Part shown: positions 1 through 8,952 of the stretch, one piece after another
How the letters are laid out: each line of letters begins with the position of its first letter
Numbering within the stretch: position 1 is the first letter of the stretch
NCBI RefSeq assembly: GCF_019977755.1
Contig: NZ_AP025146.1
Span: forward strand, 124,001-188,000
Direction of reading: 5' to 3'
DNA: 64,000 nucleotides
Source: Vibrio penaeicida
GTDB lineage: Bacteria; Pseudomonadota; Gammaproteobacteria; Enterobacterales; Vibrionaceae
The notes under the pieces: model-generated
What the model was told of the DNA's origin: nothing
Database searches by the model: none
Seen by the model: the letters and a program-made list of their open reading frames with translations, nothing else
Made by a program: the position numbers and the translations under genes

Positions 1-63
1 AAGCTCCGCAGCTTCTTCAAAGTTTAATAGCAGTGGCTGGTAAGACTGGGTTTGATGGCTCAT
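1..63 (-). CDS. PL17 oligoalginate lyase, second copy (partial)
   Basis: Only the first 21 codons are inside the window; the gene continues off the left edge. It starts MSHQTQSYQPLLLNFEEAA, and QPLLLNFEEAAEL lines up with QPILLTEAEIELL at the start of the adjacent PL17 lyase, so this is probably a paralogue. An AGGAG ribosome site lies 8 bases before the ATG, inside the end of the upstream gene, and only two bases separate that gene's stop from this start, so the two are co-transcribed. Tandem PL17 genes are known in Vibrio splendidus alginate clusters. The call rests on a short N-terminus and on context. Confidence 0.6.
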   Translation of the reverse strand, partial: MSHQTQSYQPLLLNFEEAAEL

Positions 64-65
64 TG

Positions 66-2234
66 TTACTTCTCCTGCTCGAATGCATGGCTTTCTACTT
101 CGGTCACTTCTAGCGAGTAGAAACCATTCCAGCTGTATGTTTTACCGTTAAGTTCCACTTGGTGTGGGGTTTGGTCATTCGCACCCAGCACATTGCTGAT
201 CATCAAAGTTACCAGTGACTTTTCAGTTGTGATCTCTATGATACTACCAATGGCACTGTAGCCGACGATGCGGATATCTTTTACTTTTCCACGTGCGTTG
301 ACTGACTGTTCAAACTCTTCGTTGAAGTAACCATGTGTTTCCAATACAGAAGCAAATAGGCTGGAACCGCCCTTGCTACGAAGGATGAATGCAGGTTCAC
401 TGCGTAAGTTAAAGCTAGGGTCATTTGCGCCAGTACGAGTGAAGATCACTTCGTTGTCGCTGTTGGAGCTGGTGCCTAACCAAGTGTAGTAGGTGTTATT
501 TTGTAGCCAGCTAACCAGTGCAGTGTCTTGCACTTGACCACTCGCCACTTTCCAAAGGTGTTGGTAACCGAAGTTATCACCAAGTGTGGTTAGTTCAGCA
601 TAACTTTGATAGTCAAAGTTAGTACGCACTATTTGCCCATCATATTGATGCGAGTAGTCATATTGGTGTTCGCCTTCTCCGTGAATACGGTACAAGTCCA
701 GCAGTAAAGGGGCTTCTAGCTCTTCGATATTGAGCATGAATACACTGCGTTGCATTTCAGTATTTGGGTAGTGATCACTGGCAAATGCGCTCATGCCATT
801 GATATCAGTATCTTCAACTTTGAAGAAGTGAGGTAAACCGTGTACTGAATCAGCACGATCGACATCAAAGCCATTCTGGCATTGTTCATCGATAGTAATC
901 GCGTTGTGAGCGATGGTTTGACGTGCGTAGGACTTATTTTCGTCTAGGTAGCGGCCGCCAAATTTTGGCTCTACGTTTACCCAGCGACAGAAGCCGTATT
1001 CACGCAGCACTTCTTGACCGCGGTTAAAGAAAGTAATACCGAGGGTATCGAAGTTGCCATGGCCCATACCGTGTTGACCGTAGTTCATGACTAGCTGGGA
1101 GACATCACCGGTTTTGTCCTGCATACGGATAAAACCTTGTGCGCCGTTGTTGCCTTCTGGGCCTTCGTTCAGTTCAACGCTTGGCCAGAAAGGCATACCA
1201 ATTTCACGCTCCGCGGATGCACTGTCATAAGCCTCCGAAAGCTCTAGACCGCAAGGATGCATCCATACTGCATCTTGGATTTTCGCCATACCCAGGATAT
1301 TGTCGTTTAATCCGTAGTGCTTGCTATAAACACTTACTGCCACCTGAACACCCATATCCGTAATACCCATAGTGCGTGAAGCATCATTCAATGCCGGGAA
1401 CTCGCCGTTAGGGTAAGCAGTAGATAGTAATGCTTGTACGGTATTACCAATTACCTTGCCTTTGTAATTGAAAATGTCGACTTCAGGCATATGGCGGTGA
1501 ATCACCTCTGCGAATACACAAAGTGGACGTATAGCATAACGATGGTAGTACGGGCCTTCCATGTAGTAACCAGAGGGGGCAAACAGTTGAGAAATTTGCG
1601 CAAGGAAACCACCCGTATCGTTACGGTCAATACCATAAACGGACATTTCCAGATATTCACGCTTGCCGATGGCTAAGCCGCAAATACCGACAGCTGCTAC
1701 TGCCCAGATACCGTGGTTGTGAATACGGTCAAAGTCGTGTGCGTATTTTACGGTGAACATTTCCAGCATGGGTTCGAAGACACGTTCTACAACAGCATTA
1801 CGTTCTTCTTCGGTCATTTCAGATGCTACGTAAGAATAGGCGAGGCTGGTAAACATTAACCAGCAATGTTCGTTCAGGATCTGGTGGAAAAGGCGCCCCG
1901 TTGGGTTAGTGTTTTTCTGGACATGAAAATCGAACTTAAGATATTTGTCTGCGTAAAGGGCAAGCAAGTCTTTTACAAACTGAGCGTACTTTTGTTCTTG
2001 AGTGATTAAGAACAAGCGGCCAGCTAAGTTCATGTAAGTATAGTTTTGTTTATGACGATTGTGCTCGTAGCCACCTGCCTCACCATGTCCGGGGACATCT
2101 AGTGGTAAACGCATGAACGCGTCTACCTGTTTGCGGTGTGCTTCTATCGTTTTGCCCATCAAGCTTGGCTTTCCGACTTCTTTTCTCAAAAGTTCGATTT
2201 CAGCTTCAGTCAACAAAATCGGTTGTGTCGTCAT
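66..2234 (-). CDS. Oligoalginate lyase, polysaccharide lyase family 17
   Basis: Exolytic beta-elimination of alginate oligomers to unsaturated monouronate, which becomes DEHU. The 722-residue protein has the expected PL17 layout: an N-terminal alpha/alpha-barrel alginate-lyase domain and a C-terminal heparinase II/III-like beta-sheet domain. The conserved Asn-His pair is visible in IHNHGIW (Asn173-His174), and the tyrosine-rich active-site segment in EGPYYHRYA (about 226-234). An upstream in-frame start at 2294 exists, but the ATG at 2234 is preceded by GGTGGTAAAGAA and begins MTTQPILL, like family members, so I chose it. No signal peptide is evident, which fits a cytoplasmic oligomer lyase. 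It leads an operon with the partial PL17 gene and is divergent from kdgF. Confidence 0.9.
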   Translation of the reverse strand: MTTQPILLTEAEIELLRKEVGKPSLMGKTIEAHRKQVDAFMRLPLDVPGHGEAGGYEHNRHKQNYTYMNLAGRLFLITQEQKYAQFVKDLLALYADKYLKFDFHVQKNTNPTGRLFHQILNEHCWLMFTSLAYSYVASEMTEEERNAVVERVFEPMLEMFTVKYAHDFDRIHNHGIWAVAAVGICGLAIGKREYLEMSVYGIDRNDTGGFLAQISQLFAPSGYYMEGPYYHRYAIRPLCVFAEVIHRHMPEVDIFNYKGKVIGNTVQALLSTAYPNGEFPALNDASRTMGITDMGVQVAVSVYSKHYGLNDNILGMAKIQDAVWMHPCGLELSEAYDSASAEREIGMPFWPSVELNEGPEGNNGAQGFIRMQDKTGDVSQLVMNYGQHGMGHGNFDTLGITFFNRGQEVLREYGFCRWVNVEPKFGGRYLDENKSYARQTIAHNAITIDEQCQNGFDVDRADSVHGLPHFFKVEDTDINGMSAFASDHYPNTEMQRSVFMLNIEELEAPLLLDLYRIHGEGEHQYDYSHQYDGQIVRTNFDYQSYAELTTLGDNFGYQHLWKVASGQVQDTALVSWLQNNTYYTWLGTSSNSDNEVIFTRTGANDPSFNLRSEPAFILRSKGGSSLFASVLETHGYFNEEFEQSVNARGKVKDIRIVGYSAIGSIIEITTEKSLVTLMISNVLGANDQTPHQVELNGKTYSWNGFYSLEVTEVESHAFEQEK

Positions 2235-2282
2235 TTCTTTACCACCATCAAATGAAGTGTATTTGTAATTCCAGTTCACTAT

Positions 2283-2298
2283 AAAGTAATACAATATT
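2283..2298 (-). promoter_or_regulatory. Candidate alginate-cluster operator, site 1
   Basis: Minus-strand reading AATATTGTATTACTTT. It matches ATTGTANTACAAAT in the left half and centre and diverges at the right end. It lies about 50 bases upstream of the PL17 start codon, a good position to overlap its promoter. A regulatory role is inferred from recurrence only. Confidence 0.4.
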
Positions 2299-2475
2299 AG
2301 GTTTATTTGTAGGGCTTATAGTAAAAAGGTAGATTAAAATCACGTAGTGATATTTAACCTGTTGTTTTTTATATCTATTGATTGCTGTTGTTTGAAGTTG
2401 TTATTACTTATTTGGTTTCTTACAAGGTGATAGGTAGTCATTTTCGTATGATGGATATCACATAAATTTAGATAT

Positions 2476-2489
2476 ATTGTATTACAAAT
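2476..2489 (+). promoter_or_regulatory. Candidate alginate-cluster operator, site 2
   Basis: ATTGTATTACAAAT, an imperfect inverted repeat about 130 bases upstream of kdgF. Near-identical copies stand at 8649-8662 and, inverted, at 8953-8966. Size and symmetry resemble sites of GntR-family repressors, which often control uronate catabolism. No regulator gene is present in the window. Confidence 0.45.
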
Positions 2490-2606
2490 TGGGGTGCTGG
2501 GATATGCTCATGTCAAATCACAGCTGATCACTTCACTCTAAGTATTCCTTTTGGTCTAAAGAGTAGGGTGGGATTGGCGTCCATAGAAACTTTTAGGAGT
2601 ATGACA

Positions 2607-2942
2607 ATGAATTCTTTCTTTGTATTAGACGAACACCCTTGGGAAGAGCTTGGTGGTGGTATTAAACGTAAAATCGTAGCGTACACTGATGATCTGATGG
2701 CCGTACATTTATGTTTCGATAAAGGTGCAATCGGTGCGCCTCACACCCATGAAATCCACGACCAAATTGGTTATGTGGTTCGCGGAAGCTTTGAAGCGGA
2801 GATCGAAGGTGAGAAAAAAATCCTTAAAGAGGGAGACGCCTACTTTGCACGTAAACATATGATGCATGGCGCCGTAGCTTTAGAACAAGACAGCATTCTT
2901 CTGGATATCTTCAACCCTGCGCGTGAAGACTTCCTTAAATAA
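2607..2942 (+). CDS. kdgF: KdgF, unsaturated uronate ring-opening cupin
   Basis: Converts 4,5-unsaturated monouronate released by oligoalginate lyases into the linear ketouronate DEHU. The 111-residue single-domain cupin shows the expected metal ligands: His46 and His48 in PHTHEIHDQ, Gln53, and His87 in MMHG. A longer in-frame start at 2568 has no ribosome site, and the ATG at 2601 lies one base from AGGAG. The ATG at 2607 has AGGAG seven bases upstream and gives the usual length. It is 12 bases from kdgK and clearly in one operon with kdgK and eda. Confidence 0.9.
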   Translation: MNSFFVLDEHPWEELGGGIKRKIVAYTDDLMAVHLCFDKGAIGAPHTHEIHDQIGYVVRGSFEAEIEGEKKILKEGDAYFARKHMMHGAVALEQDSILLDIFNPAREDFLK

Positions 2943-2954
2943 CAAGGTAGGCAA

Positions 2955-3887
2955 ATGAAAAACTTGAATATCGCGGTTATTGGCGAATGTATGGTTGAGT
3001 TGCAAAACAAGGAAGGGCAGATTCAACAAACATTTGGCGGTGATACATTAAATACCGCTCTTTATCTGGCTCGCTTAACAAAAAATCATCCCGTCAAGAC
3101 TAGCTATGTGACGGCATTAGGTAATGACCCTTTTAGTAAGCAAATGCTATCAGCTTGGCAACAGGAAGGCATTGACACAAGTCTTGTACTAAAAGTTGAT
3201 GAAAAACAACCGGGTATTTACTACATCGAAACCGATGATACTGGTGAGCGTTACTTCCATTACTGGCGCAATGACGCTGCCGCTAAGTTTTTGTTTGAGC
3301 AGAACGAATCTCCAGCTTTAGTTGATAGTTTGTTTTCGTATGATGCAGTCTACCTAAGCGGTATTACGTTAGCGATCTTAACTGAAGAAGGCAAAATGCA
3401 GCTGTTTGACTTCCTGACGCGCTTTAAAGCTCAGGGGGGCCAGGTAATTTTCGATAATAACTATCGTCCTAAATTGTGGCAGAACCAACTATCTGCGATG
3501 TCCTGGTACCTTAAGGTTCTTCAGTTTACGGATATCGCCCTATTAACTTTTGAAGATGAACAATCGCTGTTTGGTGACCGGGATCTTGAACAATGTATCG
3601 AGAGGACATCGGCAGCCGGAGTTAAAGAAATCATAATCAAGCGGGGCAGTAAAGACTGCCTGGTTATTGCTGACGGCGAAGCGAAGTATGTTGCTCCGGA
3701 TAAAGTAGATAATGTTGTTGATACTACGGCAGCAGGTGATTCATTTAGTGCTGGCTTTCTGGCGAAGCGACTTACCGGTGGTAGTGCGGTTGATGCTGCG
3801 TATTCAGGCCACTGTATGGCTGGTACGGTAATTCAGCACAAAGGTGCGATCATTCCACATGAAGTGATGCCAACGCTTCATTTGTAA
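2955..3887 (+). CDS. kdgK: 2-keto-3-deoxygluconate kinase
   Basis: Phosphorylates KDG to KDPG with ATP, the step after DEHU reduction. The 310-residue length is normal for a PfkB-family sugar kinase. The N-terminal glycine-rich substrate-binding segment (FGGDTLNTALYLARL, about 27-41) and the C-terminal PfkB signature DTTAAGDSFSAGF are visible, with the catalytic base Asp262 in AAGD. An AAGGTAG ribosome site precedes the ATG. It lies between kdgF and eda, with which it forms the KDG branch of the pathway. Confidence 0.92.
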   Translation: MKNLNIAVIGECMVELQNKEGQIQQTFGGDTLNTALYLARLTKNHPVKTSYVTALGNDPFSKQMLSAWQQEGIDTSLVLKVDEKQPGIYYIETDDTGERYFHYWRNDAAAKFLFEQNESPALVDSLFSYDAVYLSGITLAILTEEGKMQLFDFLTRFKAQGGQVIFDNNYRPKLWQNQLSAMSWYLKVLQFTDIALLTFEDEQSLFGDRDLEQCIERTSAAGVKEIIIKRGSKDCLVIADGEAKYVAPDKVDNVVDTTAAGDSFSAGFLAKRLTGGSAVDAAYSGHCMAGTVIQHKGAIIPHEVMPTLHL

Positions 3888-3975
3888 TTTCATTTGTAAT
3901 TTAGTTGCGGCCAGATGTGTGAAACCTTCTGGCCGTAGTCACTTATTAAACTCTGTTAACGACGAGTAAATTTTT

Positions 3976-4599
3976 ATGACGACCTTAAACGAACAATTAG
4001 CTAACTTAAAAGTCATTCCTGTTATTGCAATCAACAATGTAGAAGATGCGATTCCACTTGGTCGTACTCTAGTTGAGAATGGCATGCCTTGTGCGGAAAT
4101 TACGTTCCGTACTGATTGCGCAGCTGACGCTATTCGAGCGATGCGTGAAGCATTCCCTGATATGCTGATTGGAGCGGGCACTATTCTTACAAACGAACAA
4201 GTCGATCAAGCGGTTGATGCAGGTGTGGACTTTATTGTTAGCCCTGGTTTTAACCCTCGTACCGTTCAGTACTGTCTTGACCAAAATGTCGCGATTGTTC
4301 CGGGTGTAAATAACCCAAGCCTTGTTGAACAGGCGATGGAAATGGGTCTTCGCACTTTGAAGTTCTTCCCTGCTGAGCCTTCAGGCGGTGTGAACATGCT
4401 TAAAGCTTTAACCGCGGTTTACCCGGTTAAGTTCATGCCTACTGGCGGCGTGAGTTTAAGTAACGTAGATGAATACCTATCAATTCCTTCTGTACTTGCG
4501 TGTGGTGGCACTTGGATGGTTCCGACAAAACTGATTGATGAAGGTAAATGGGATGAACTAGGTAAACTGGTTCGTGACGCGGTGGCTCACGTAGCATAA
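3976..4599 (+). CDS. eda: KDPG (KHG) aldolase
   Basis: Cleaves KDPG into pyruvate and glyceraldehyde-3-phosphate, ending the alginate branch in Entner-Doudoroff metabolism. The 207-residue TIM barrel has the class I aldolase residues: catalytic Glu41 in EITFR and Schiff-base Lys129 in TLKFFPAE. The phosphate-binding MPTGGVS loop is also present. It is 88 bases downstream of kdgK in the same direction and is followed by a strong terminator, so it ends the kdgF-kdgK-eda operon. Vibrio often carries another eda beside edd; this copy would be dedicated to uronates. Confidence 0.93.
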   Translation: MTTLNEQLANLKVIPVIAINNVEDAIPLGRTLVENGMPCAEITFRTDCAADAIRAMREAFPDMLIGAGTILTNEQVDQAVDAGVDFIVSPGFNPRTVQYCLDQNVAIVPGVNNPSLVEQAMEMGLRTLKFFPAEPSGGVNMLKALTAVYPVKFMPTGGVSLSNVDEYLSIPSVLACGGTWMVPTKLIDEGKWDELGKLVRDAVAHVA

Positions 4600-4637
4600 G
4601 CATCTCTCCTCCCGATAAAAACTAGCGAAAAGAAATG

Positions 4638-4666
4638 AAAACGAGCTTTATGGCTCGTTTTTTTTA
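4638..4666 (+). terminator. Rho-independent terminator after eda
   Basis: Nine-base-pair stem AAAACGAGC/GCTCGTTTT with a six-base loop, followed by a run of T. It is 38 bases beyond the eda stop codon. Confidence 0.85.
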
Positions 4667-4861
4667 TCTGTATATGGGATTGCTTCGAGGAGTTTACCCG
4701 CTGATATCGGCTGGAGTTTATGGTTGCTTGTGTCAGTCAGGAGGTTTGATATGTGATTTCTATTCGAATGAAAAACTAAGAAAGAGAAATATTCACTCAA
4801 CATGATATCAGTTCAATGGAGAAGGTTGAAAAGGGAAGGCTGCACTAACTGAAAGGAAAGA

Positions 4862-4890
4862 AAAGGCCTTGTTCTGAGAACAAGGCCTTT
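4862..4890 (-). terminator. Long perfect hairpin ending the dehydrogenase gene
   Basis: A 14-base perfect inverted repeat (AAAGGCCTTGTTCT and its complement) with one central base lies 38 bases beyond the minus-strand dehydrogenase stop. Together with the eda terminator it insulates the convergent genes. The rest of the 4600-4927 interval holds nothing recognisable. Confidence 0.7.
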
Positions 4891-4927
4891 GGAATACTAT
4901 TTAACGTTAAATTCAGTTAACGCTTAA

Positions 4928-5809
4928 TTAAGCTTCAAGTTCAGCGAAGTAATCGAAGATAACCGGTACGTCGTTTTGACCAAGACCTTGATCAACAGCA
5001 GCTTGTAGGCTCTTAGATGTGCCTTCTGCGATAAGAGACGTTGTACCTAGCTCTTCACATAGGGCAAGGAAGTAACCAAGATCTTTGTTTGCGTTAGCAA
5101 CAGAGAATCCTAGTTTTTCTTCGCCGTCTACAGCGTAAAACTTACAGAACTGCATGAACGGAGAGTTAGAAGGACCTGCTGACATGATGTCGAACAGTTG
5201 CTGACCGTCAACACCTGCACGTTTAGCAACAGCAAACGCCTGAGACATAGTCGCAACAGTTGTCATACCCATGAAGTTGTTCACAAGCTTAGTTACATGG
5301 CCTGAACCTAGTGCACCTAGGTGGAATACATTTTCACCTTGCTCGTCCAGTACTGGTTTAACTTTATTGAAAGTCTCTATGTCACCAGCTGCCATGATGT
5401 TTAGTAGACCATCTTTAGCATGAGCAGGAGTACGGCCAAGAGGCGCATCGATCATGCCAGCGCCTTTTGCTGCTAGATCAGCGCCGATCTTCTTCGTAGA
5501 AGCTGGGATTGATGTACCGAAGTCGATTAATGTTTTTCCTTCAGACATGCCTGCCAAGATACCAGTGTCACCGTACACTACTTTTTCAACAACTTCTGAA
5601 GTTGTTAGGCAAAGCATCACGATGTCACTTTTTTCAGCTAGCTCCTTACCAGAAGCCGCTTCAGAAGCGTTACCACGAGCCAAAACTGCAGCAACGGCAT
5701 CTTTGTTAAGATCCATTACGTTAACTTCGTAACCACGGTTTTGTAGGTTTTCAACCATATTACCGCCCATCAAGCCTAGGCCAATGAAACCAATGACAGG
5801 TTTAGTCAT
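4928..5809 (-). CDS. Beta-hydroxyacid dehydrogenase, probable DEHU reductase
   Basis: A 293-residue NAD(P)-dependent dehydrogenase of the 3-hydroxyisobutyrate/tartronate-semialdehyde reductase family. The Rossmann motif GFIGLGLMG is at 7-15, the substrate loop begins DAPLGRTPAHAKDG at about 121-134, and the catalytic lysine is Lys174 in GSGHVTKLVNN. In V. splendidus a protein of this family in the alginate cluster has been reported as the DEHU reductase that makes KDG; general annotation would call it 2-hydroxy-3-oxopropionate reductase. A TTG four codons upstream is in frame, but the ATG at 5809 has TTGGAGTT just before it. The SDR nearby is the other candidate for the same reaction. Confidence 0.8.
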   Translation of the reverse strand: MTKPVIGFIGLGLMGGNMVENLQNRGYEVNVMDLNKDAVAAVLARGNASEAASGKELAEKSDIVMLCLTTSEVVEKVVYGDTGILAGMSEGKTLIDFGTSIPASTKKIGADLAAKGAGMIDAPLGRTPAHAKDGLLNIMAAGDIETFNKVKPVLDEQGENVFHLGALGSGHVTKLVNNFMGMTTVATMSQAFAVAKRAGVDGQQLFDIMSAGPSNSPFMQFCKFYAVDGEEKLGFSVANANKDLGYFLALCEELGTTSLIAEGTSKSLQAAVDQGLGQNDVPVIFDYFAELEA

Positions 5810-6113
5810 CTTGAACTCCAAATATCTTATTGTATGATTATATGTGTTAATTGATGATAATCACTACTACAATTTTTGCAATCAGAAATTATAAGCAATA
5901 GGGCTTAGGGCACAGTTTTTTCTTAAACTGAGAGATATGTTAATAGTGTGTTGTTTCAAATCATGGCTTTATATGTAGAGTTGAATCAATTTCATCCAAG
6001 TAAATGCTCAAAAAAGATAGCAGGTAAACTTACTTTGTTTGTGGGTAATGTCTCTTTATGTCGATTTCATTATTAATACAATAGTTCTTTATTTAATCAA
6101 TGAATGGTCATTT
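5810..6113. promoter_or_regulatory. Divergent intergenic region, dehydrogenase and YhcH-like gene
   Basis: About 300 AT-rich bases between divergent starts. ATTGTATGATTATA at 5829-5842, directly before the dehydrogenase, keeps the left half of the ATTGTANTACAAAT element but not the right, so it is at best a degenerate operator. No small gene is convincing. Confidence 0.35.
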
Positions 6114-6581
6114 ATGTATATTGGAAATTTAACTCAACTGGACTTCACCCTATCTCTTTCTCCAAAGCTAAGAGAAATTATTCTTGATGTGAAAGAGAGA
6201 ATTCGATTTCCTCTGCCAACCGGTAAGTATTCAATTTCCGGCGATGATGTGTTTTTTATGGTTGTGGATGATAAGACTCAGCTATTAGAGTCTCGTCGTT
6301 CGGAAATTCATCGTAACTATCTAGATGTTCAAATTTTGCTAGAAGGCGAAGAGGTGTTTGGTTACAGCACACTGCAATTTGAGATCATAGAAGAAGACCT
6401 ACTTGATGATAAAGATGTCGCGTTCAGCGAGAAGGTTATCAATGAACAATTTGTCAAAGTGACATCAAATGAGTTTGTGATTTTTTACCCGGGTCAGCCG
6501 CACCGACCGTTAGTCGCAGTTGATTCAAAGCCTGCAACCGTTAAAAAAGTGATTGTTAAGATCCACAAAGATTTTCTGTAG
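6114..6581 (+). CDS. YhcH/YjgK/YiaL (EbgC-like) family protein
   Basis: A 155-residue cupin-fold protein of the DUF386 family, whose members accompany uronate, sialate and rare-sugar catabolic genes. Typical signatures are visible: EIHRNYLDVQILLEGEEVFGY in the middle and FVIFYPGQPHRP near the end, which supply conserved histidines. In-frame ATGs exist further upstream (from 6039), but homologues begin near MYIGNL, so 6114 is preferred; the ribosome site is weak. A role in handling an uronate anomer or intermediate is inferred from position. It is followed by a bidirectional terminator. Confidence 0.75.
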   Translation: MYIGNLTQLDFTLSLSPKLREIILDVKERIRFPLPTGKYSISGDDVFFMVVDDKTQLLESRRSEIHRNYLDVQILLEGEEVFGYSTLQFEIIEEDLLDDKDVAFSEKVINEQFVKVTSNEFVIFYPGQPHRPLVAVDSKPATVKKVIVKIHKDFL

Positions 6582-6603
6582 GTTTACTTCGTCAGAGTTT
6601 AAT

Positions 6604-6628
6604 AAAAGCCCTCACGTTGAGGGCTTTT
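6604..6628. terminator. Bidirectional terminator between the YhcH-like gene and fbp
   Basis: Ten-base-pair stem AAAAGCCCTC/GAGGGCTTTT with loop ACGTT. The stem ends give short T runs in both directions, between two convergent genes. Confidence 0.85.
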
Positions 6629-6653
6629 AAAATCCGTAGTTAACACATAAATC

Positions 6654-7664
6654 TTAATCTGGATGGTTGGCCAGAAACTCTTCCAGTTTTTTAACCATCT
6701 CTGTTGAGCCAACAAAGAAGGGCACGCGCTGATGAAGCTCCGTCGGCTTAAGATCCATGATTCGATTAGCGCCGTCTGAAGCCAGTCCTCCGGCTTGCTC
6801 CATCAAGAAAGCTATCGGGTTACATTCATAAAGAAGGCGTAGTTTTCCTTTTGGGTGGGTAAGTGTTCCCGGGTAGAGATAGATACCGCCTTTCAGTAGG
6901 TTGCGGTGAAAGTCGGATACCAGTGAACCGAGGTATCTAGATGTATAAGGGCGCCCTTCTTGGGGAGCGATATCCTGGCAGTATTTAATGTATTTTTTTA
7001 CACCGAGGGGGAAGCGGGTGTAATAGCCTTCATTCACCGAATAACAATGACCATCTTTTGGGGTCTTGATGTTTTCATGGGAAAGATAGAACGTGCCTAA
7101 TGAAGGATCATAGGTGAAACCGTTAACGCCATTTCCTGTTGTGTAAACTAGCATCGTTGACGAACCATAAATCACATATCCGGCAGCCACCTGTTTGTTA
7201 CCCGGCTGCAGAAAGTCATCCTGAGTAGGAAGTGAGCCTGTCGGTGATATTCGACGGTAGATAGAAAAAACAGTCCCGACTGAAACATTCACGTCTATAT
7301 TGGATGAGCCATCAAGAGGGTCAATGAGAACGACATATTTGGCATTTGTATTCAGCTGTTTACTAAAAATGACCACATCGTCTTCTTCTTCACTGGCAAC
7401 GCCGCATACCTGTCCTCGCACTTCCAATGCGGCTTTGAACTTCTCGTTTGCATAAACATCAAGTTTTTGTTGGGTTTCGCCCTGAATATTCTCGCTACCA
7501 ATCGCGCCGGTAATATCACCTAAACCTGCTTTGTTAATCTCACGGTTTACGATTTTCGCCGCGAGACTGATTGATGAGAGCAGTGATGACAACTCTCCAT
7601 TTGCAGCAGGAAAATCTGCTTGTTTTTCAACGATGAATTCTCCTAAAGGACGCAATGCGGACAT
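6654..7664 (-). CDS. fbp: Fructose-1,6-bisphosphatase, class I
   Basis: Hydrolyses fructose-1,6-bisphosphate to fructose-6-phosphate in gluconeogenesis. The 336-residue length is standard. The metal-binding signature [10 protein letters not shown] and the upstream acidic cluster SEEEDD are intact, as is the substrate-binding region with [20 protein letters not shown] and [16 protein letters not shown]. Growth on alginate yields triose phosphate and pyruvate, so a bisphosphatase in this cluster makes metabolic sense. Vibrios normally have a housekeeping fbp elsewhere; this copy may be an extra, pathway-linked one. Confidence 0.92.
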   Translation of the reverse strand: MSALRPLGEFIVEKQADFPAANGELSSLLSSISLAAKIVNREINKAGLGDITGAIGSENIQGETQQKLDVYANEKFKAALEVRGQVCGVASEEEDDVVIFSKQLNTNAKYVVLIDPLDGSSNIDVNVSVGTVFSIYRRISPTGSLPTQDDFLQPGNKQVAAGYVIYGSSTMLVYTTGNGVNGFTYDPSLGTFYLSHENIKTPKDGHCYSVNEGYYTRFPLGVKKYIKYCQDIAPQEGRPYTSRYLGSLVSDFHRNLLKGGIYLYPGTLTHPKGKLRLLYECNPIAFLMEQAGGLASDGANRIMDLKPTELHQRVPFFVGSTEMVKKLEEFLANHPD

Positions 7665-7779
7665 GGTGTTTCCTTAATCATGTAATAAAGAGGAGCTTAT
7701 AAGTTGTGCTGTTGTACTGGTTATTGGGAAGACTGTTTCCGAGTACAAGTGACGGCATGAATGTTGTGGGCTATAAATT

Positions 7780-7807
7780 AAAGCCGCAGCTAAGTTGCTG
7801 CGGCTTT
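7780..7807 (-). terminator. Terminator after the SDR gene
   Basis: Eleven-base-pair stem AAAGCCGCAGC/GCTGCGGCTTT with a six-base loop, 23 bases beyond the SDR stop codon. It separates the SDR gene from the downstream fbp gene on the same strand. Confidence 0.75.
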
Positions 7808-7830
7808 GAAGATTTCGAGCCTTGGTTAGG

Positions 7831-8586
7831 TTAGATACCTAGGGCCTGACCACCACCAATTTGCAGTGTTTCTGCAGTAATGAATGAAGCATCTTTACTT
7901 ACCAGGAAAGAGATAGCAGAAGCCACTTCTTCTGGTTGACCCAAACGACCAAGCATGATGCTGTCTGCCCAAGATGCGAATACTTCAGGCTTAGTTGCTT
8001 TGATTTGAGCATGGAATGGTGTATCGATAGTTCCCGGAGATACTGCATTAACACGAATGCCTGCAGGAGCCAACTCTTTAGCTAAAGCACGGGTTAACGT
8101 ATGAACAGCTGCTTTTGAAGTGCCGTAAATACCCGCTCCTGGGCCACCTGCATTCCAAGCAGCGTTTGAAGTGAAGTTTATGATTGACGCGTTATCAGAA
8201 TTTTTCAGGAACGGAATTGCTGCACGTGATACGAAGAAAGCACTATCAAGATTTAGCGCCATAACTTTACGGAAAAATTCTGTTTCCATACCTTCAATTG
8301 GGCTGCGGCCGCCAAGACCACCTGCGTTATTAACGATAACGTCTATTTTGCCGTATTTTTCACCGATAGCATTGATGTTTTCATTGACTGCATGTTCATC
8401 AGTCACGTCAAAACCATAGTATTCAGCTTTAATCCCATCATCATAAAGTTGAGCGACACACTCGGCACCTTTTGCATCTTCGATACCATTAAGAATGACG
8501 ATGTACCCATCTTGACCAAGGCGTTTCGCCACTTGGAAACCGATGCCGCCTGTACCACCGGAGATAAATGCAATTTTAGTAGACAT
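7831..8586 (-). CDS. SDR family oxidoreductase
   Basis: A 251-residue classical short-chain dehydrogenase/reductase. The cofactor motif SGGTGGIG is at 9-16, the NNAG motif at 86-89, and the catalytic residues Ser140, Tyr154 and Lys158 (YGTSK) are all present. The C-terminus ends in the usual GGGQALGI. SDR enzymes reduce DEHU to KDG in Sphingomonas and Flavobacterium, so this may be the DEHU reductase or a second one alongside the beta-hydroxyacid dehydrogenase. It is preceded by a good copy of the cluster operator motif. Confidence 0.85.
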   Translation of the reverse strand: MSTKIAFISGGTGGIGFQVAKRLGQDGYIVILNGIEDAKGAECVAQLYDDGIKAEYYGFDVTDEHAVNENINAIGEKYGKIDVIVNNAGGLGGRSPIEGMETEFFRKVMALNLDSAFFVSRAAIPFLKNSDNASIINFTSNAAWNAGGPGAGIYGTSKAAVHTLTRALAKELAPAGIRVNAVSPGTIDTPFHAQIKATKPEVFASWADSIMLGRLGQPEEVASAISFLVSKDASFITAETLQIGGGQALGI

Positions 8587-8648
8587 AATGGTGTTCTCTC
8601 ATGTTTGTTGAATTTGTGAGGAATCTTCTCACTGATACTTAGAGTATT

Positions 8649-8662
8649 ATTGTAATACAAAT
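8649..8662 (+). promoter_or_regulatory. Candidate alginate-cluster operator, site 3
   Basis: ATTGTAATACAAAT, differing from site 2 at one base, 63 bases upstream of the SDR start codon. Confidence 0.45.
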
Positions 8663-8952
8663 TAATTTGATAAATAGAAGAACGTCAGTAATGAGATATA
8701 AGTCACGTACTTTCTTGGCGTACTGGCAAATACCAGTGGTAATGCCATAGATGCTCTCTCCGAACTTGTTAGTGTGTATCGAATCAGATCACAGACACAA
8801 TGGGCTGATGACTACTATGACGCTATAAGTACAGTCTAGGTCAAATTGAAGTAGGTATTGAATGAACGGAATACCGGATGGGAGAGTTGTCTGGCTTTAA
8901 GATTCAGGTCACGGAAATGACAAAAAAAGGCCATTTGAGAGTTTAATGGTTT

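Larger units (their letters stand above)
2235..2606. promoter_or_regulatory. Divergent promoter region between the PL17 operon and kdgF
   Basis: About 370 AT-rich bases without a credible gene separate two divergent transcription units. Two copies of a palindrome-like element are visible, one towards each gene: AGTAATACAATAT (minus-strand reading ATATTGTATTACT) near 2285-2297, and ATTGTATTACAAAT at 2476-2489. The same sequence recurs before the SDR and PL15 genes, so this is probably where a cluster-specific repressor binds. I could not place -10 and -35 boxes with confidence. Confidence 0.55.

Noticed and set aside
2235..2294. Upstream start adding 20 residues to the PL17 lyase
   Set aside because: The added residues overlap the likely operator and the ATG at 2234 has a better ribosome site and family-like start.
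4624..4632. AGCGAAAAG (minus CTTTTCGCT) after eda, a match to the element-wide motif
   Set aside because: It lies just before the eda terminator, points away from any gene start within reach, and lacks the TTNTA end. Treated as chance.
8690..8900. Possible CRP sites near TGTGT and TCACA half-sites upstream of PL15
   Set aside because: Half-sites are at the wrong spacing for CRP; no good full match.
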